From NCBI GenBank assembly GCA_012274445.1, contig JAAROD010000011.1:620001-684000 (forward strand): a stretch of 64,000 nucleotides of DNA. Reading direction: 5' to 3'. Within the stretch, counting starts at the first letter, position 1; every line of letters starts with the position of its first letter. The notes under the pieces are model-generated. The model worked only from the letters and a program-made list of their open reading frames with translations. It made no database searches and was not told the DNA's origin. Below, one piece after another: positions 24,447-36,155 of the stretch. The DNA comes from Sclerotiophoma versabilis (taxonomy: Eukaryota > Ascomycota > Dothideomycetes > Pleosporales > Didymellaceae). Both the position numbers and the translations under genes were made by a program.

Positions 24447-25404
24447 ATGGCTCTAAAGATGAGAGCATGCTCAGTATGCCGAAAGAAGCGTATAAAACGT
24501 GATGACACCCTCCCTCAATGCTTTACATCTCCTTGGTTTGCGCTGGTCTGCCCAGGACCGCCTGAAGGAGCTCTGGTTACAGACATGACAGCCACTTCAA
24601 AGGACGGTATGCGAAAACATCCTACCTAAAATCAGATGCCAGCGACCTGGAGACATAGCACGCGATTCGTACATACCAAGACGCGAGTAGCGGTACAGGC
24701 TGGCACTACCAAGGCCTTCTATGAAAACTTTCTGGTGCGTCGTGCTGCAGAGGGAGAAGACCAAGGTGTCTAGGACCGACTGACATGGCTCCAATGTTTA
24801 CCAAGATTAACCGCACACGAATCAGACAACGCATTGGCACTGGCGCTAGAAGTAACAGCAACAGCATAGAGCACCATGAGAGCTCAAATATAACACTGCA
24901 GAAGTCTGGTTCCAAGCTCGATATCACAATACGGACGGACTCCACGAGCGTGCTACTCAGCGTCCCTGAAACCATGCAGGCACCACTGTTAACGCATACC
25001 GCCCCCATATCTTTTGGGTGGCGAAACTACTGGAAGCCACCCGACCCGGAGAGTATGCACGTGGTGTGCTTTGGCAGATTCCCTGTCATGTCAGGATACT
25101 AATGCTTCTTATCTAGGTGGCCTCAAGTCAGCATGGTACTCCGGTGTCGTTGTAGAATATACTTCATGACGCAATGCTGTACAAAGATTCGTCATTGATC
25201 CAGAGATTGACGTGTTGTATCACAGCTCTGAAGGATTTACGTGCTAGGGTGACTAAGATGAGCCTGATACCAAGGACCTTACGGACCGGATATACCGGTA
25301 GGTACTTCGAAGATCTCGCCGCTTCTTGTTGCTGCATGTGCAACTGCTCATCCATGCATCGCGACACGGCCTGCATGAAACATCAGATGCTCGTCAAACT
25401 TTGA
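24447..25404 (+). pseudogene. Relic of a Zn2Cys6 transcription factor
   Basis: Beginning at ATG 24447 the product reads MRACSVCRKKRIKRDD, then TLPQC. This follows the C-x2-C-x6-C-x6-C-x2-C-x6-C spacing exactly, but the third zinc ligand is Arg (CGT for TGT) and the fifth is Ser (TCT for TGT). The frame stops at 24627-24629. Further pieces that look like the body of a Fungal_trans_2-type regulator appear in shifting frames: AFYENF near 24720, then RLTWLQ, NAYRPHIFWVAKLLEA near 24990 and GVLWQIPCHVRI near 25065. Multiple stops and phase changes mean no full product can be made. The family match of the body is from memory of related proteins; the zinc-cluster spacing is directly visible. Confidence 0.72.
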
Positions 25405-25689
25405 GAACAAAATGCAAAGGATATATGCAAGAAGCACACAACACACCTGAACGGGATCTGTGCTCACCAAATTTCCGTTTGCAAATGTAAGACATCTCCA
25501 ATCTCAACGTGCAGCTCGAAGCCATCAATCTTTGCCTTTCAGCTTTGGTCATTTGATCTGGCTACATCAATACCATAATAACACGCCCGCACCTGGAAGT
25601 GACACTGTTCGGCACCAGACAAGACGCCCCATACTCGCTTCATTGAGACCCAAAGCATCGCTGCTTCACCAAATCAGGAAACAATTTCA

Positions 25690-26613
25690 TTTGTAACAAC
25701 GCTCGCGCTATCCACCAAGCCTTCAAAGTAAAAAGGTACAACAATCGCGACAAAGTCACCCTACCGTTGATGTTGTACCTTGAATGCTGGACATGGTCAA
25801 GTGTACTGGTAAGAGACACATGCTATTCACCATTGACGGCATGAGAGGGTCCGCCAAATCGAATGTTCTATTGCGCAACAATCTAATTTGATTCAAATTC
25901 GTCACCAATTCGTTCGGCATTGTTATTAGTGATATGGAACTCAAAGCCGAAAACCTCTAACGACGTACATATTGTGACTCCAGGCGGACGATACACATAC
26001 AATTGAAACTGGATAGTCATACAGGACTCAGTCATTTTGGACACAGACAACTACATGTCCTTCAAATTGAGCAGCACTGCTACCGTGGTTCAGAATCTTG
26101 ACTGTGCTGGCTCGCTTTGCATCAGTTTCGGCTCATTAGGCCAGCATGCGAACAAGACTGACATCGTAGGATTTTTTTATATACAACTTTTCTCCCGATA
26201 ATTCTAGTAATGGTACTTGTATCAAGGTGTAGCTTGACATCGCGACCAGCTCCTAGATCTGTTGAATGGCGGCGGCGGGTTAGGAAGAATTGAAGATCTA
26301 ACATACAACAAATTCAGGAATGTGAACAACGATCAGGTAATCACAGTTACACAGTGCTATGGGCAGAAGAATCAGAGTTTGTGTCTTGAATACCCCATAA
26401 GCCATTGGTCGTTCCTTTCTTTCGCAGAGAGAATAGTAGCCCATGCATTGTATTCAGATCTGACTCTCGAAGACGTTGCTGTAACAAACATGTTTGACAC
26501 AACCCGAGTCGCTGGATCCGCAGGCTAGAAACCTGATTTGTGGTACACCGGCCTGCTGCGGCGTTATTCGAGCGAAGGTCATCTCGAAGCAAGTACTTAG
26601 TGGATAGAGGCTC
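25690..26613 (+). pseudogene. Relic of an exo-polygalacturonase (GH28)
   Basis: Fragments in order resemble fungal GH28 exo-polygalacturonases: NNARAIHQAFK (about 25695), MLFTIDGMRGS (25832), FVTNSFGIVISDMEL, then IVIQDSVILDTDNYMSFK (about 26013). CISFGSLGQ (about 26118), GGGGLGRIEDLTYNKF and VTQCYGQKNQSLCLEYP (about 26350), and LTLEDVAVTNMFDTT (about 26460) follow. Several in-frame stops and at least two phase changes interrupt it. Catalytic signatures are altered: the DD pair reads DN, the SHG motif reads SLC, and the R-I-K arginine is Cys. Several changes are C-to-T or G-to-A. It cannot encode an active enzyme. Boundaries are approximate. Confidence 0.8.
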
Positions 26614-27578
26614 TTGTATGCCTACACAATATCAACAGAGACTTGTTGGGTTTCAATTGTAGACATAATCCATTCTTCTAGGCCCGCGAAGAATCCGCGA
26701 TGTGTCAATCGGCAATGATGGAAAATTACATTGTAGGGTTTCATCTCGATGCTTGTACATAATACGTACCTAAAGACGCCGTATTTGATAAAACCAAGAA
26801 AGATGAAGGTGATGCCTTTTTAATTGGTTACGATCACATGATCCTGACCCTTAAAGCTTGGCATCAACTACGATCTGTGGTCAGTTTCGCGATCACCGCC
26901 ATGACGACAGCTCTGATTTAGTCTCCAGGTATCAGCTCGTGTATTCGAATACCACACATAGCTCCATCATTTGACCCAAACATTATGTAGGTATGTTGTT
27001 GCTTTCGCCACTTCGGTCCTCGGTGAACATTACCGAAAAGAACCAACGAATGAGAACAGAGCCTCGGCCGGGAGATTTTCCTTAGGATTCTCAAAGCCCA
27101 AAAGGACAGTCGTGAAAGCTTGCGAAAGACACGGCCCTCACGTTCTGATCAACTCCACTCACCTGCAGCTCTGACTTGAAGAGAAATGACTTGTGTCACT
27201 GCTCTCGGTACCACAGTGGAAAGCTGAATCGCATTAGTTGCCACTGTGGAAAGCCAGATACTACTATCACGCCTAGGGCGGTCGCAAAGCAGCGCTTCCC
27301 TGCCTGTTGTTCAGCACGCTTTAACTTCATCAGTTTGGTAGGAGCGCTCTATCGCACTCAACGTCGCGCACTAGGCTTCTTCGACTGTCTATGAGGGCTT
27401 TTGGATTGCTTTGCCGAGCGCAATTGCAGCCTAGATCCTCCCTGAGGTGCTATTTCTGAGTGTGGTGTTACCTACGTCACCCCTCATACTCGCGGAAAGT
27501 CGCGTACATCGCCGAGTCTCTCTGTTCGGATCGCGCAAAGCTTTACGGCGCTCCAGTATACCTCACCGCTCGCGCATC
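26614..27578. other. Spacer upstream of the intact Zn2Cys6 regulator
   Basis: AT-richer sequence after the GH28 relic, then the promoter side of the regulator beginning at 27579. A pair of CCACWGTGG sites near 27211 and 27241 is listed separately. Short open frames near 26971-27394 have no recognised similarity. Confidence 0.5.
27211..27255 (+). promoter_or_regulatory. Paired CCACWGTGGAAAGC sites, 30 bp apart
   Basis: CCACAGTGGAAAGC at 27211 and CCACTGTGGAAAGC at 27241. The 9-base cores are reverse complements of each other and near-palindromic, spaced exactly 30 bp, about three helical turns, 330-370 bp before the regulator start. They are a candidate operator pair; binding is not shown. 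Confidence 0.4.
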
Positions 27579-30500
27579 ATGGCGCACATACAACATAATC
27601 TCAAGGTAGCCATTCCGAAACTCGAGCGTGGTCCTCCACCCCCACCTAGGAAACCGGTGCAGGTCCGAGAGGACCGAGTGTAGGTACTCCTTCCTTGATC
27701 CCCCACCGATGTATTACATACAGCGCTGACGCCACGCCCATAGGCCCAGAGCTTGCAAGACCTGTCGCAAACGAAGTATGTTCACCCTACCACCAATATT
27801 TGCGGTTCTCGTTAACAGACAGCAGAGGTTAAGTGCACCGGTGACATCCCACGATGTGCTAACTGTCAGGCCAATGGCCTCACTTGCATCTACGAACAAG
27901 CACGGCGTGATCGCTTAAAGGAGCAAGTTTAGTGCTCTCTCGAGACAGGAAACAATCGCTAATAGGCCGAAGAGCAATCGAGCTAAATCATAGTTTTGTC
28001 ACTCTCTTTACAGAATTGGGCGAACAGCTAAGTGAGGATGACAAAAAGAGGGTCCAAGCTGTCATCGACGCAGTAGGTTAACTACGGTGCATTGTGAGAA
28101 CATTTTGTCAATGATAACGTTGTCCAGGCAGAAGACGATATGATAGCTCCGCAAGCGGCACCGTCTGTTTCCTCGCTTGGCAAACGAGTAAGAAGAACTT
28201 CAGCCGACGCAATTTCAGATCGGAACAGCCCTACGAAAACTCATGGCGAAGCAGATGTTACTGCATCGGTCGGTTCAAACGAGGATCTTGACTTTCTAGA
28301 TGAAGACCTGTTGCGGACTCACGAGTCCAGGGAGACAGGATATCTTGGCCAGAATTCAGAAGTGCAGTGGTTGCGCTCTATCCAGCGTCAATCACAAAGT
28401 ACCAAGGGCGAGTCTGATTGCCTTCCATACGGACCACCAGGCGCTAGCGAACACGCGAGCGCTGAGCGGGTCAAAGCCCTTCACCAACGCAGAGAGAGAG
28501 AACCTACGAAGACTCGGCACGTTACTGATTCAACATTCTATCTAGATAGCGACACTGTTGAACTGGACATACTCGTCAACCCATACGAGCTGCCCAGTCC
28601 TGCAATTGCCGAGCGGCTTCTGGACTGCTACATGAGTACAGTACATAGCTCATTCCCATTTTTACCCCCACGCTTCGAGGATCAAGTGCGCAAATTTATA
28701 ATTTCGTTGAAACAGAACAAAGCTTTCCAGGTCACAAACAGATGGCGCGCTCTAATGAATCTTGTTTTCGCGATTGGCGCGAAGTACTCCCATCTGCTTG
28801 GGTTTGAGTGGCAAGGAGACGAACGTGATCACTTGGTATATATGACTCGAGCTTCCCATCTTCTCGGCATGAACAGCGCTGTTATGTTCATGTCTGAGCC
28901 CGATCTGTTGCTGGTACAAGCGGTAAGTTCAGTTTGTCTTTTACATCACATTCATCTGATCGTTGACATGTTTGCAGATTGCCCTCTTCTCCTTCTACTT
29001 CCTGGTCATCGGTCATGTTAGCCGTGCGTGGCTTATGATCGGTGTGTCGATTAGACTTGCTCTGGCACTCGGACTGCACCTACGAAATGAAGATCCCGGG
29101 GCAAGTGCGACTAAAAAGGAGGTATTGTCACGAACATGGTGGAGTTTGCATTTGATAGAATGCTTACTGAGCTCTATTACTGGCCGACCACCCGTTATAT
29201 CGAATGACGACTGCACAGTACCTTTGCCCAGAGTCCTTTCTGACGAACTACAGCCTGCTAGTAAACGACGGGCGTCCAGTCATTTCAACCATCCATCCCA
29301 AGAAGGAAGCTCATGGATGGGCAGCTCCGGTAATACTGATATGTCTTTAATTGGCACCATCAATATCGCTCTCCTCACGCAAAGAGCTTTGACTGGCCTG
29401 TATGCACCTCGAACTGCAACCCGATCTTGGAAGGTATGTCTTCCTGTGTCACTACTCCTCTGCGAAGCTTTCAAGTATTTGCTTCGTCATTGTTCACAGT
29501 CTTTCTCTCTCATGATGATGTGCTAATGATAGAATGTTAGGATGTCCAGGAAAGGATCAAGAATTTACTGCAAAATCTTGAAGACTGGTCTTCATACGCT
29601 TTGACCCCGGTCGCGACTGCAGGCGGATTCCAACGCAGCGATGTTGACCGTGAGACGCTGCTTCTTCAAATGCATTATTTGAGTACGAAGATTCTAATCA
29701 CTCGTCCATGCTTGTGCCGAACAGAGCGGCGTATCAAGAATGAGAGTGATGCTTCGGCCAACTTTAATTCCAAAATGGCTGGTGTCTGCGTCAGGTCGGC
29801 TCGCGAGTTGACAGCATTGCTCCCTCGCGAATTTGATCTCGAATTTGCCTACACAAAAGCACCTTGGTGGAATATAGTGCACTTAAGTAAGCACCAACGC
29901 AGGAGAATAATGACTGTCTAGTTCTGACAAAGTCGGATAGTCATGCAATGCGCCGCCGTTCTACTCCTTGAGATAGGATACGAAAGCCAGCACGCAAAGG
30001 ACGATAAATCCGTAAATACGGCGGACCTTCGGAAGTTGATCGGTTGGCTACAAGCGATGCAACTGAAGGACCCCCTTGCAGATCGAGCCTACCATGTAGT
30101 TCGTCGTATTCTGCAGAGTGTTGCGCCAGCTCTTCAGCACAAAGCTGCTGAGGTACTCTCCGGAGGCGTAGCAAGCGAGACTGCGGGCCAACAATCGTTC
30201 AGACCCTTCGCCACACCGTGCAGTGAGCAACAGCCGAACCTGGATTGGGCTCAAGGTGGTTTCTCTGGTGGCTCAGCACCAGTAACTGACCGCCAGTACT
30301 ATCCTCAAGGCATGGTGCGGGACAGCCAGGACACATCGCAACCATTATATGAACATCCGATGTACGAAGGCTATTCTTCTCAGAGGGCGCCAATTTGGAA
30401 TTCCTTTGGGAATCCTTTTATCAACCACTTGGACGACGGCGTGCCAATGGTCGACATGCAGAATCTCTGGAACGATTCTTATTTTACCTCTCCCGATATG

Positions 30501-30611
30501 TCGGAAAATGTGAACGACATGGACCAGTACATGGTTCAACAACATGAGCCACAGCCTCACGATAATGTAGGAGTGAACATGCTATACGGGGAGCAAAGTT
30601 GGAGGGGCTAG
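27579..30611 (+). CDS. Zn2Cys6 fungal transcription factor, intact
   Basis: Nuclear DNA-binding regulator of unknown target. Eight exons inferred: 27579-27679, 27744-27775, 27826-27922, 27973-28072, 28128-28922, 28978-29433, 29541-29886 and 29941-30611, giving 865 aa. The zinc cluster at residues 38-65 (ACKTCRKRKVKC, then PRCANCQANGLTC) keeps all six cysteines with C-x2-C-x6-C-x6-C-x2-C-x6-C spacing. It is spliced together from exons 2 and 3. The third intron appears to be GC-AG (donor GCAAGT); using it gives RLKEAIELNHSF in frame. The body fits the fungal-specific TF middle homology region (PSPAIAERLLDCY, FPFLPP, ALALGLH). A disordered Gln/Pro/Asp-rich C-terminus follows. Position next to pectinase genes suggests, but does not show, a role in cell-wall use. 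Confidence 0.87.
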
Positions 30612-33600
30612 TTCGAGTTTTCATCCATATATCGCATTCGCAACAGGATCTTATATCGTTTTTACAATATCCTTGTCGAGTTACACTGTCGAAGTCGGCA
30701 ATCCATACATAGGTCGGATCACCGAAGAAAAGAGGGCATATTGTAGGACTGTGTAGGGTGCTCGTTGCTAGCAATGTCAATAAACCTGGACAGCATCAAT
30801 GGACAGGCTAGTCTTGACAGTACTGTTGCAGTGTTGCAATCAAAAAAACTCCGTTCTCCGAACTCCAACCGTTCCTCGGCTGTTGACTACAGCGTACATT
30901 TCTTTGGCCGCACGTGCACCATCGCTTCATTTTGACCTTCATGTGCCTCCAGTGGCAAAGGTCAGATTCTTTACCGTTAGGACACAAGTGAGACACTCAT
31001 CGAGTTTGGGGGTTCTGCCGCACCTGGAGCATGTTCAAGGTGGAGTCTGATAAGACATCAAATCACAATGTTGATATGAAATGCAGGCCAGATGCCTTGT
31101 CACACAGGTGGAATACTCTGACGCTATAGTGATCAAGTCATACCGCGTGTCTGAAATATCGATACTAGCGTTGTAGCACTGAAGTGATATTACTCTGTGA
31201 AATGGCCGAGAGTTGACCGTGTCTATGAGACTATTCTGCCGCAACTCGCAGGAAATGTTAGATAGTTTCTCAATTTGCTGCACCGAGGTACGAACGGTGC
31301 ATCGGCCGCATGAAGTCCTTAGAGAACGATATGTGGTCATGTAATCGGCTCGACAACGAAATGCTCTCAGCGAGATGTTTTGTCGTTCTTATAATTGATG
31401 GATCGCCCTGATCAAAGTTTGCTGCGAAAACCTTAGAAATGCTAGCGTTTTGACTGGCTCAAAAGCCTGATTAATATAACCCACTGTCAAATCAAACTTC
31501 TCTGTCTAAGATCAGACTCTGCATCCTCGGGGTGCGTGTCTTGAACCGTCCTTAAGGCATTCCGTTACTTTTGAGAATCAGCGATACTTCACTGGCAGCG
31601 TAGACTCATCTTGCGCCTGTGCAAACACAGAGCCTTCAGTGTCGCGGGTGTTCACTGATAGGTCGTGGAGTCAGTCTCATCCCAAGATGGTAATACGTTT
31701 GCGATTAACCTCCCTGGTTCTAAAATATCGAGATCTACCTTTCATCTAGAGCCCGACAAGTCCTTCTCATTCCTGGCTGACTGGTGCTACAGGGTGGTAG
31801 CTACCATATTGTGAACTATGTTTATTGCCGGGCCGTCAGGGAGTATAGGTAGTCGAAGAACCAAACTAGGGTGGCTCAATTCGCTGAGGCGGTCCAATTT
31901 GCTCAGGTGGTCCGGTCATTTGCGAACGCTCCTATGGTGTCGGGGAAAAACTCCACAACCAATCAAGGCGGGCCACAATCGATGGCCACCCACTCCTCCA
32001 TTGTCTTCAGCAAAACCGTGTCCCGACCATGTGCTGAACACATCCCACTTTTCTCGCCTTAGAACATTCTGTGGGAGGTCAGAGCCACGACTGCCATTGG
32101 GGAGGAATCAGATGTGAGGGAGAGACAAGACTTGGTGACGCAGTCCACCCCGGAGCCTCCATTACCGCTGGCATTGCCGCAGGACACCTACCAATGTGAA
32201 CGTCAGATGGATCCAAGTTTCCAGGATGAAGTCGCATGCTTAAACTGGGCAAGTACTTTCTTAATGCCTTCTTAGTGCGCAGTTGTGCTTGCCAGCAGGT
32301 GATGCCGTTACCACTATAGATTGCAACAGGCCCACAGGCACTTCGCTTCGAATCGACCCTACAACCCGACCAACCGAGACCCAAGTCAAGCGTTCTTGAT
32401 ATGCCCTTTTCAGAAGCTCCTCGACGTCGATGATTCACGCCGTACACACCCACGAAGTGCGAGGCCGCTCGCTCTAGCGTGCACCTCAGCTCGGCTGCTT
32501 CCAACAGCACCCCCGAATGCCACAAGCTTGCGTCACAGTAGAAGTCGAGACGAGCATGCCGGCAGATATGGCGTTACCTGGACTTGAGCGCAGTCGCAAT
32601 CTGATGGCAGCAGCTAGGGCATCGTTGGCCGACACGCACTCAAGACGACATTATCGACGGGTCGTGACGATCCAGCGTCTTTCCATAAAACACAATGCCT
32701 GCGTGCTTCTGCTCCTATCTGAGAGGGTAAACACGTCTACTGGAACCTCGTCGGGGAAGGAGCGGCCATCAGCTCGAAAAACTCGAAAGGCTGGAAACGG
32801 CAAGGATGGAGCTGCGAAATAAGACCTCCATGTGAGACTGAAATGATACAATGGAGGAAAGAGCAGCTTCGATTTTGGATGCAACTGGACGATGCTCGGT
32901 CAAGTAGCTAGCTACGCGACTCGATTTCGCTCAAATGACATAGGAGGGAGAACCTTGTCGAGGAAAGGTCACAGGGATTCTGGTCTGACATGGACAGCGA
33001 CTTTCTGCTTGAGTTGCTGACTACAGCAATCTATGGGTACGTGTCGCATTTGATCCTGTAAGGTGTCAAATCTCCCATACATCGATAGACGCCTGGTACT
33101 CAAGGAATGGGCGTCGTCCCATACTATCCTGGTAACACCGCAATTGGTTCGGACCACCTCCGTCCGAGATGGATGCTGCGCGAGAAGTATAACCTGCAAA
33201 TACAACCATATCTACAGGACGGCAAGGCGAGACAATTTGACTGATGAAAGAGCCAGGAGAAAGTGTCTGCAAACACCAATAGTCGGTCTTTTGGCGGCGT
33301 CGCATAACCAGAGAACGGGGCTTGAGGCACTGTTCGAAAGATTCTGAGGACTTTCACAATGGGATGTATGCTTCAAATCTCGACTCGAGAAACGAGGTTC
33401 TCGGCATGACTAAGCGCTCATTCATAGGCGACAGCTCCATTGCGCTACAGCGGCGTTCCAATCAGGTCAGCAGTCCAATCAGGTCAGCGGTATGCGCAGC
33501 TGTCCCGAACCCCACATACGGTACTTCGATACGAGAACACACTCGTTAGGAGTATTCGAGGACTTGGTAATGTAGGGATACAAGAGTGTAAACATTAATT

Positions 33601-33812
33601 CAGGAAGTGCGAACACGTGTGGCGAGCGCGCTTGCTCCACCCATTCAAAGGTTTAGAGCTCCGCGGAACTTGCTCCTCGAATCACATTGTATCGCGATCC
33701 TCATCTGCATCGACCCTCCAAATCGCTTTCACAACGTCTCATCCCACTCCACAACCCCTTCCAAGCCCAGCCTCAAGCTGTGGACCAGCATTCAGTCGAC
33801 CCTAGAGCACGA
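30612..33812. other. 3.2-kb spacer, no supported gene
   Basis: Open frames up to about 150 codons occur on both strands around 31.8-32.9 kb and 33.1-33.6 kb. None shows a family motif and frames change often, so decayed coding sequence is possible but not identifiable. A duplicated CCAAT-containing 14-mer lies at 33458-33488, upstream of the next regulator. Confidence 0.45.
33458..33488 (+). promoter_or_regulatory. Tandem CCAATCAGGTCAGC, period 17
   Basis: Two identical 14-base copies at 33458 and 33475, each with a CCAAT box. They lie about 330-350 bp before the assumed start of the next regulator gene, a normal distance for a HAP-complex site. Function is inferred. Confidence 0.4.
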
Positions 33813-36155
33813 ATGCCCCTACCAAAGTTGCTTCCTAAGCCATCAGGCAATCAGCTGCCAGGGCCAGAACCAGAACAACCCAGCAAGCGCAAGCGGGGTC
33901 TGCACCACACAGCCTGCAACCGTGCGTCGAATGCGTTACAGTCTTGCGAATGTAGACTAATAGAGATCCTCAGATTGCAGAGCGAAGAGGGAGAAGGCAT
34001 GTTATTATGCGTTACTGAGTATCGTTGAGGAAGCCCTCTGATTATCCCACTCTAGTGCAGCGGTGAGCGACCAAAATGCGAGGCATGTGAGCGCCACGGG
34101 AAGCATTGCGTATACGAGGCACCGCACGGAGTCACACGGCAGCAAGCCTACAAGCAGAAGCTCCAGAACATCGAACGATCGAGCTCAAGCCTCCGTGATG
34201 TAGTGGAATTGCTACGTTATGGCAGTGAAGCTGATGCTGCCGTCGCACTGAGCAGGATCAGACAAGCCGAGAATGTCCATGACTCCGTCAATGTTCTGGC
34301 AGCTGCGCAAGCCTTGGTGCTCCCAGCATCATCAACGGCCGAGACGGTGTTAGCCACCATCTCAGGACCTGACAAGACGCCAAACACAGGTCTGTCTAGT
34401 AAGCCTGCTATACGTTTCATCACTTCTCCGTTCGTCCCCACACCCTTGCAGAAGCAGGTCTACGAAGCTCACGTGATATAGGATTGAACATTCAGACTAT
34501 ATTTTCGAGAAAGGCTACACACAGACTCGGGATCAGTACAATGAAACTGACATGCTCATCGATCTGCCGACCCTTAGTCTCCCAATCTCGCGGTGGACTT
34601 CAGCTTGCAGCGACGACCGACTGATGAATCACCTCTTGACGCTCTTTTGGACTTGGGACAATATGGTTGAGCCGACGCTCTTTCGTCCATTGTTTGAAGA
34701 ACATTTGTCCAAAACTGACCCTCCGACGACCACACTATTTTGCTCCCCTTTCCTTGTAAATGCTTTGCTTGCTGTAAGCTGTGTAAGTACCCGCTTCCTA
34801 ACCTTCCTTGTTTTAAGCTTATCTTGCAGCTGTCAACCACAGAACTTGGGACATTTTCTGATCCAGAGGATCCCGCAACTAGAGGCCGACGATTTGCGGA
34901 AGAAGCAGAAAGACGTTTTGAGGAAGAGAAAAACCAGCCCTCCATACCGCTTCTACAAGGGCAGTTCGCGATGTTTGTATATGAGGGAAATGTCGGCCCT
35001 GGCAGTAAATCCGTCGACTATTTCATGCGTGCGATGAAGACACACGAAGCCCTCAACAACACTGAGTTTCTTAATCCAAGGAGCCAAGGGAAGAGCGAAG
35101 CACAGTTGCAGAGGGAGAAAGATGGCTTGTCTTGGGTCATGTGGGGCTTGTACTGCGCAGAGTGGTAAGTTCAGGTGGAGATAGCAAAGACATCTGCTAA
35201 CATGTCATAGGCGCGCATCGCACATTTTCGGGTTCCAAAAGCCGACGTCAAAGCCACTTATCCCAAAGTTGTGGCGGAACAGCGCCTTTCCACTAAGCCA
35301 GTCGGACAATACTTCGTATTGGTGGTTTCCGTATCCAGTGTCACGGCGGACGCAAAGATCTTTGAAGGTCGAGATTCGGGAAGTCGACTTCCATCTTTCT
35401 GACATAGCAGAAGATGTGTTAGACTTCCTATATCCGCTACCTGGTGATCCTTCTAAGTCCCCAGTCACGAATCCTAAGCGCGCAGTTGAATTATATAACA
35501 TGTTAATACAGTGGAAGTTTTCATTGCCGGCGCGACTTCGGGTGGAGGAGGCGGTCCAACCCAGTGCTATCTTGCTGCAGTACGTAACAACGAATTTCCG
35601 ACAGTCTGAAGAGGCACTAATGCGACGACCAGCTCATATGTTGAGGTTCTGCTAGTGGCGATCTTGCGCCCATTTTCACACTTCATGAAATCGCAGTTTG
35701 GCCCTTTCACCCCCAAAGATCGTTGCTACACTCACTGCACCAACCTCATGGATACCATCTGGACGTTTCGAGCCTTCACAAGCCTGAGTGGCGAGTATTT
35801 TTCTATCCACATGCTCGCTACAGTCGCGTTCATAGCCTTTCGAGAGCACAAAACCAGTCCCGCTCTTACAGAGACACTGATCAAAGCATGCAAATGTCTA
35901 CACGAGCTGACGCCACGATTCCCTCTGGCTGCTGATGCACTGAGCGCAATTCGTGGCGCGTTCAAGAAAACGGGCATCCCGTTGCCCATATTTTTACAGC
36001 CCTTCCTAGGGTCTGAGATCAGGCATCGGAAGGATGGAATGTTGCATTTTGCGGCTGCAAAACTGATGCCGGATGAGGATTGGTCGGACGAGGCTAGGGA
36101 AGAAGTGAGATACCAAGAGCTGTTAGACGAACTGGATGCAGCTGGGTTGGTCTGA
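33813..36155 (+). CDS. Zn2Cys6-type regulator with disrupted zinc finger
   Basis: The first ATG in phase is 33813 (MPLPKLLPKPSG), followed by a basic stretch SKRKRGLHHTACN. After ACN the expected second and third zinc cysteines are absent in this phase; another phase reads CVECVTVLRM. After an uncertain intron the second half is normal: CSGERPKCEACERHGKHCVYE. The body is well preserved through exons ending or starting at 34482-34782, 34830-35164, 35211-35579 and 35633-36155, with clean GT-AG borders. It contains DLPTLSLPISRW, FWTWDN, RPLFEEHL and FSHFMKSQFGPF. The order (linker with LRDVVELLRYG, then regulatory domain) matches nirA-like fungal regulators. Either a splice I missed repairs the finger or the gene has recently lost its DNA-binding domain. 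Coordinates before 34482 are tentative. Confidence 0.6.
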
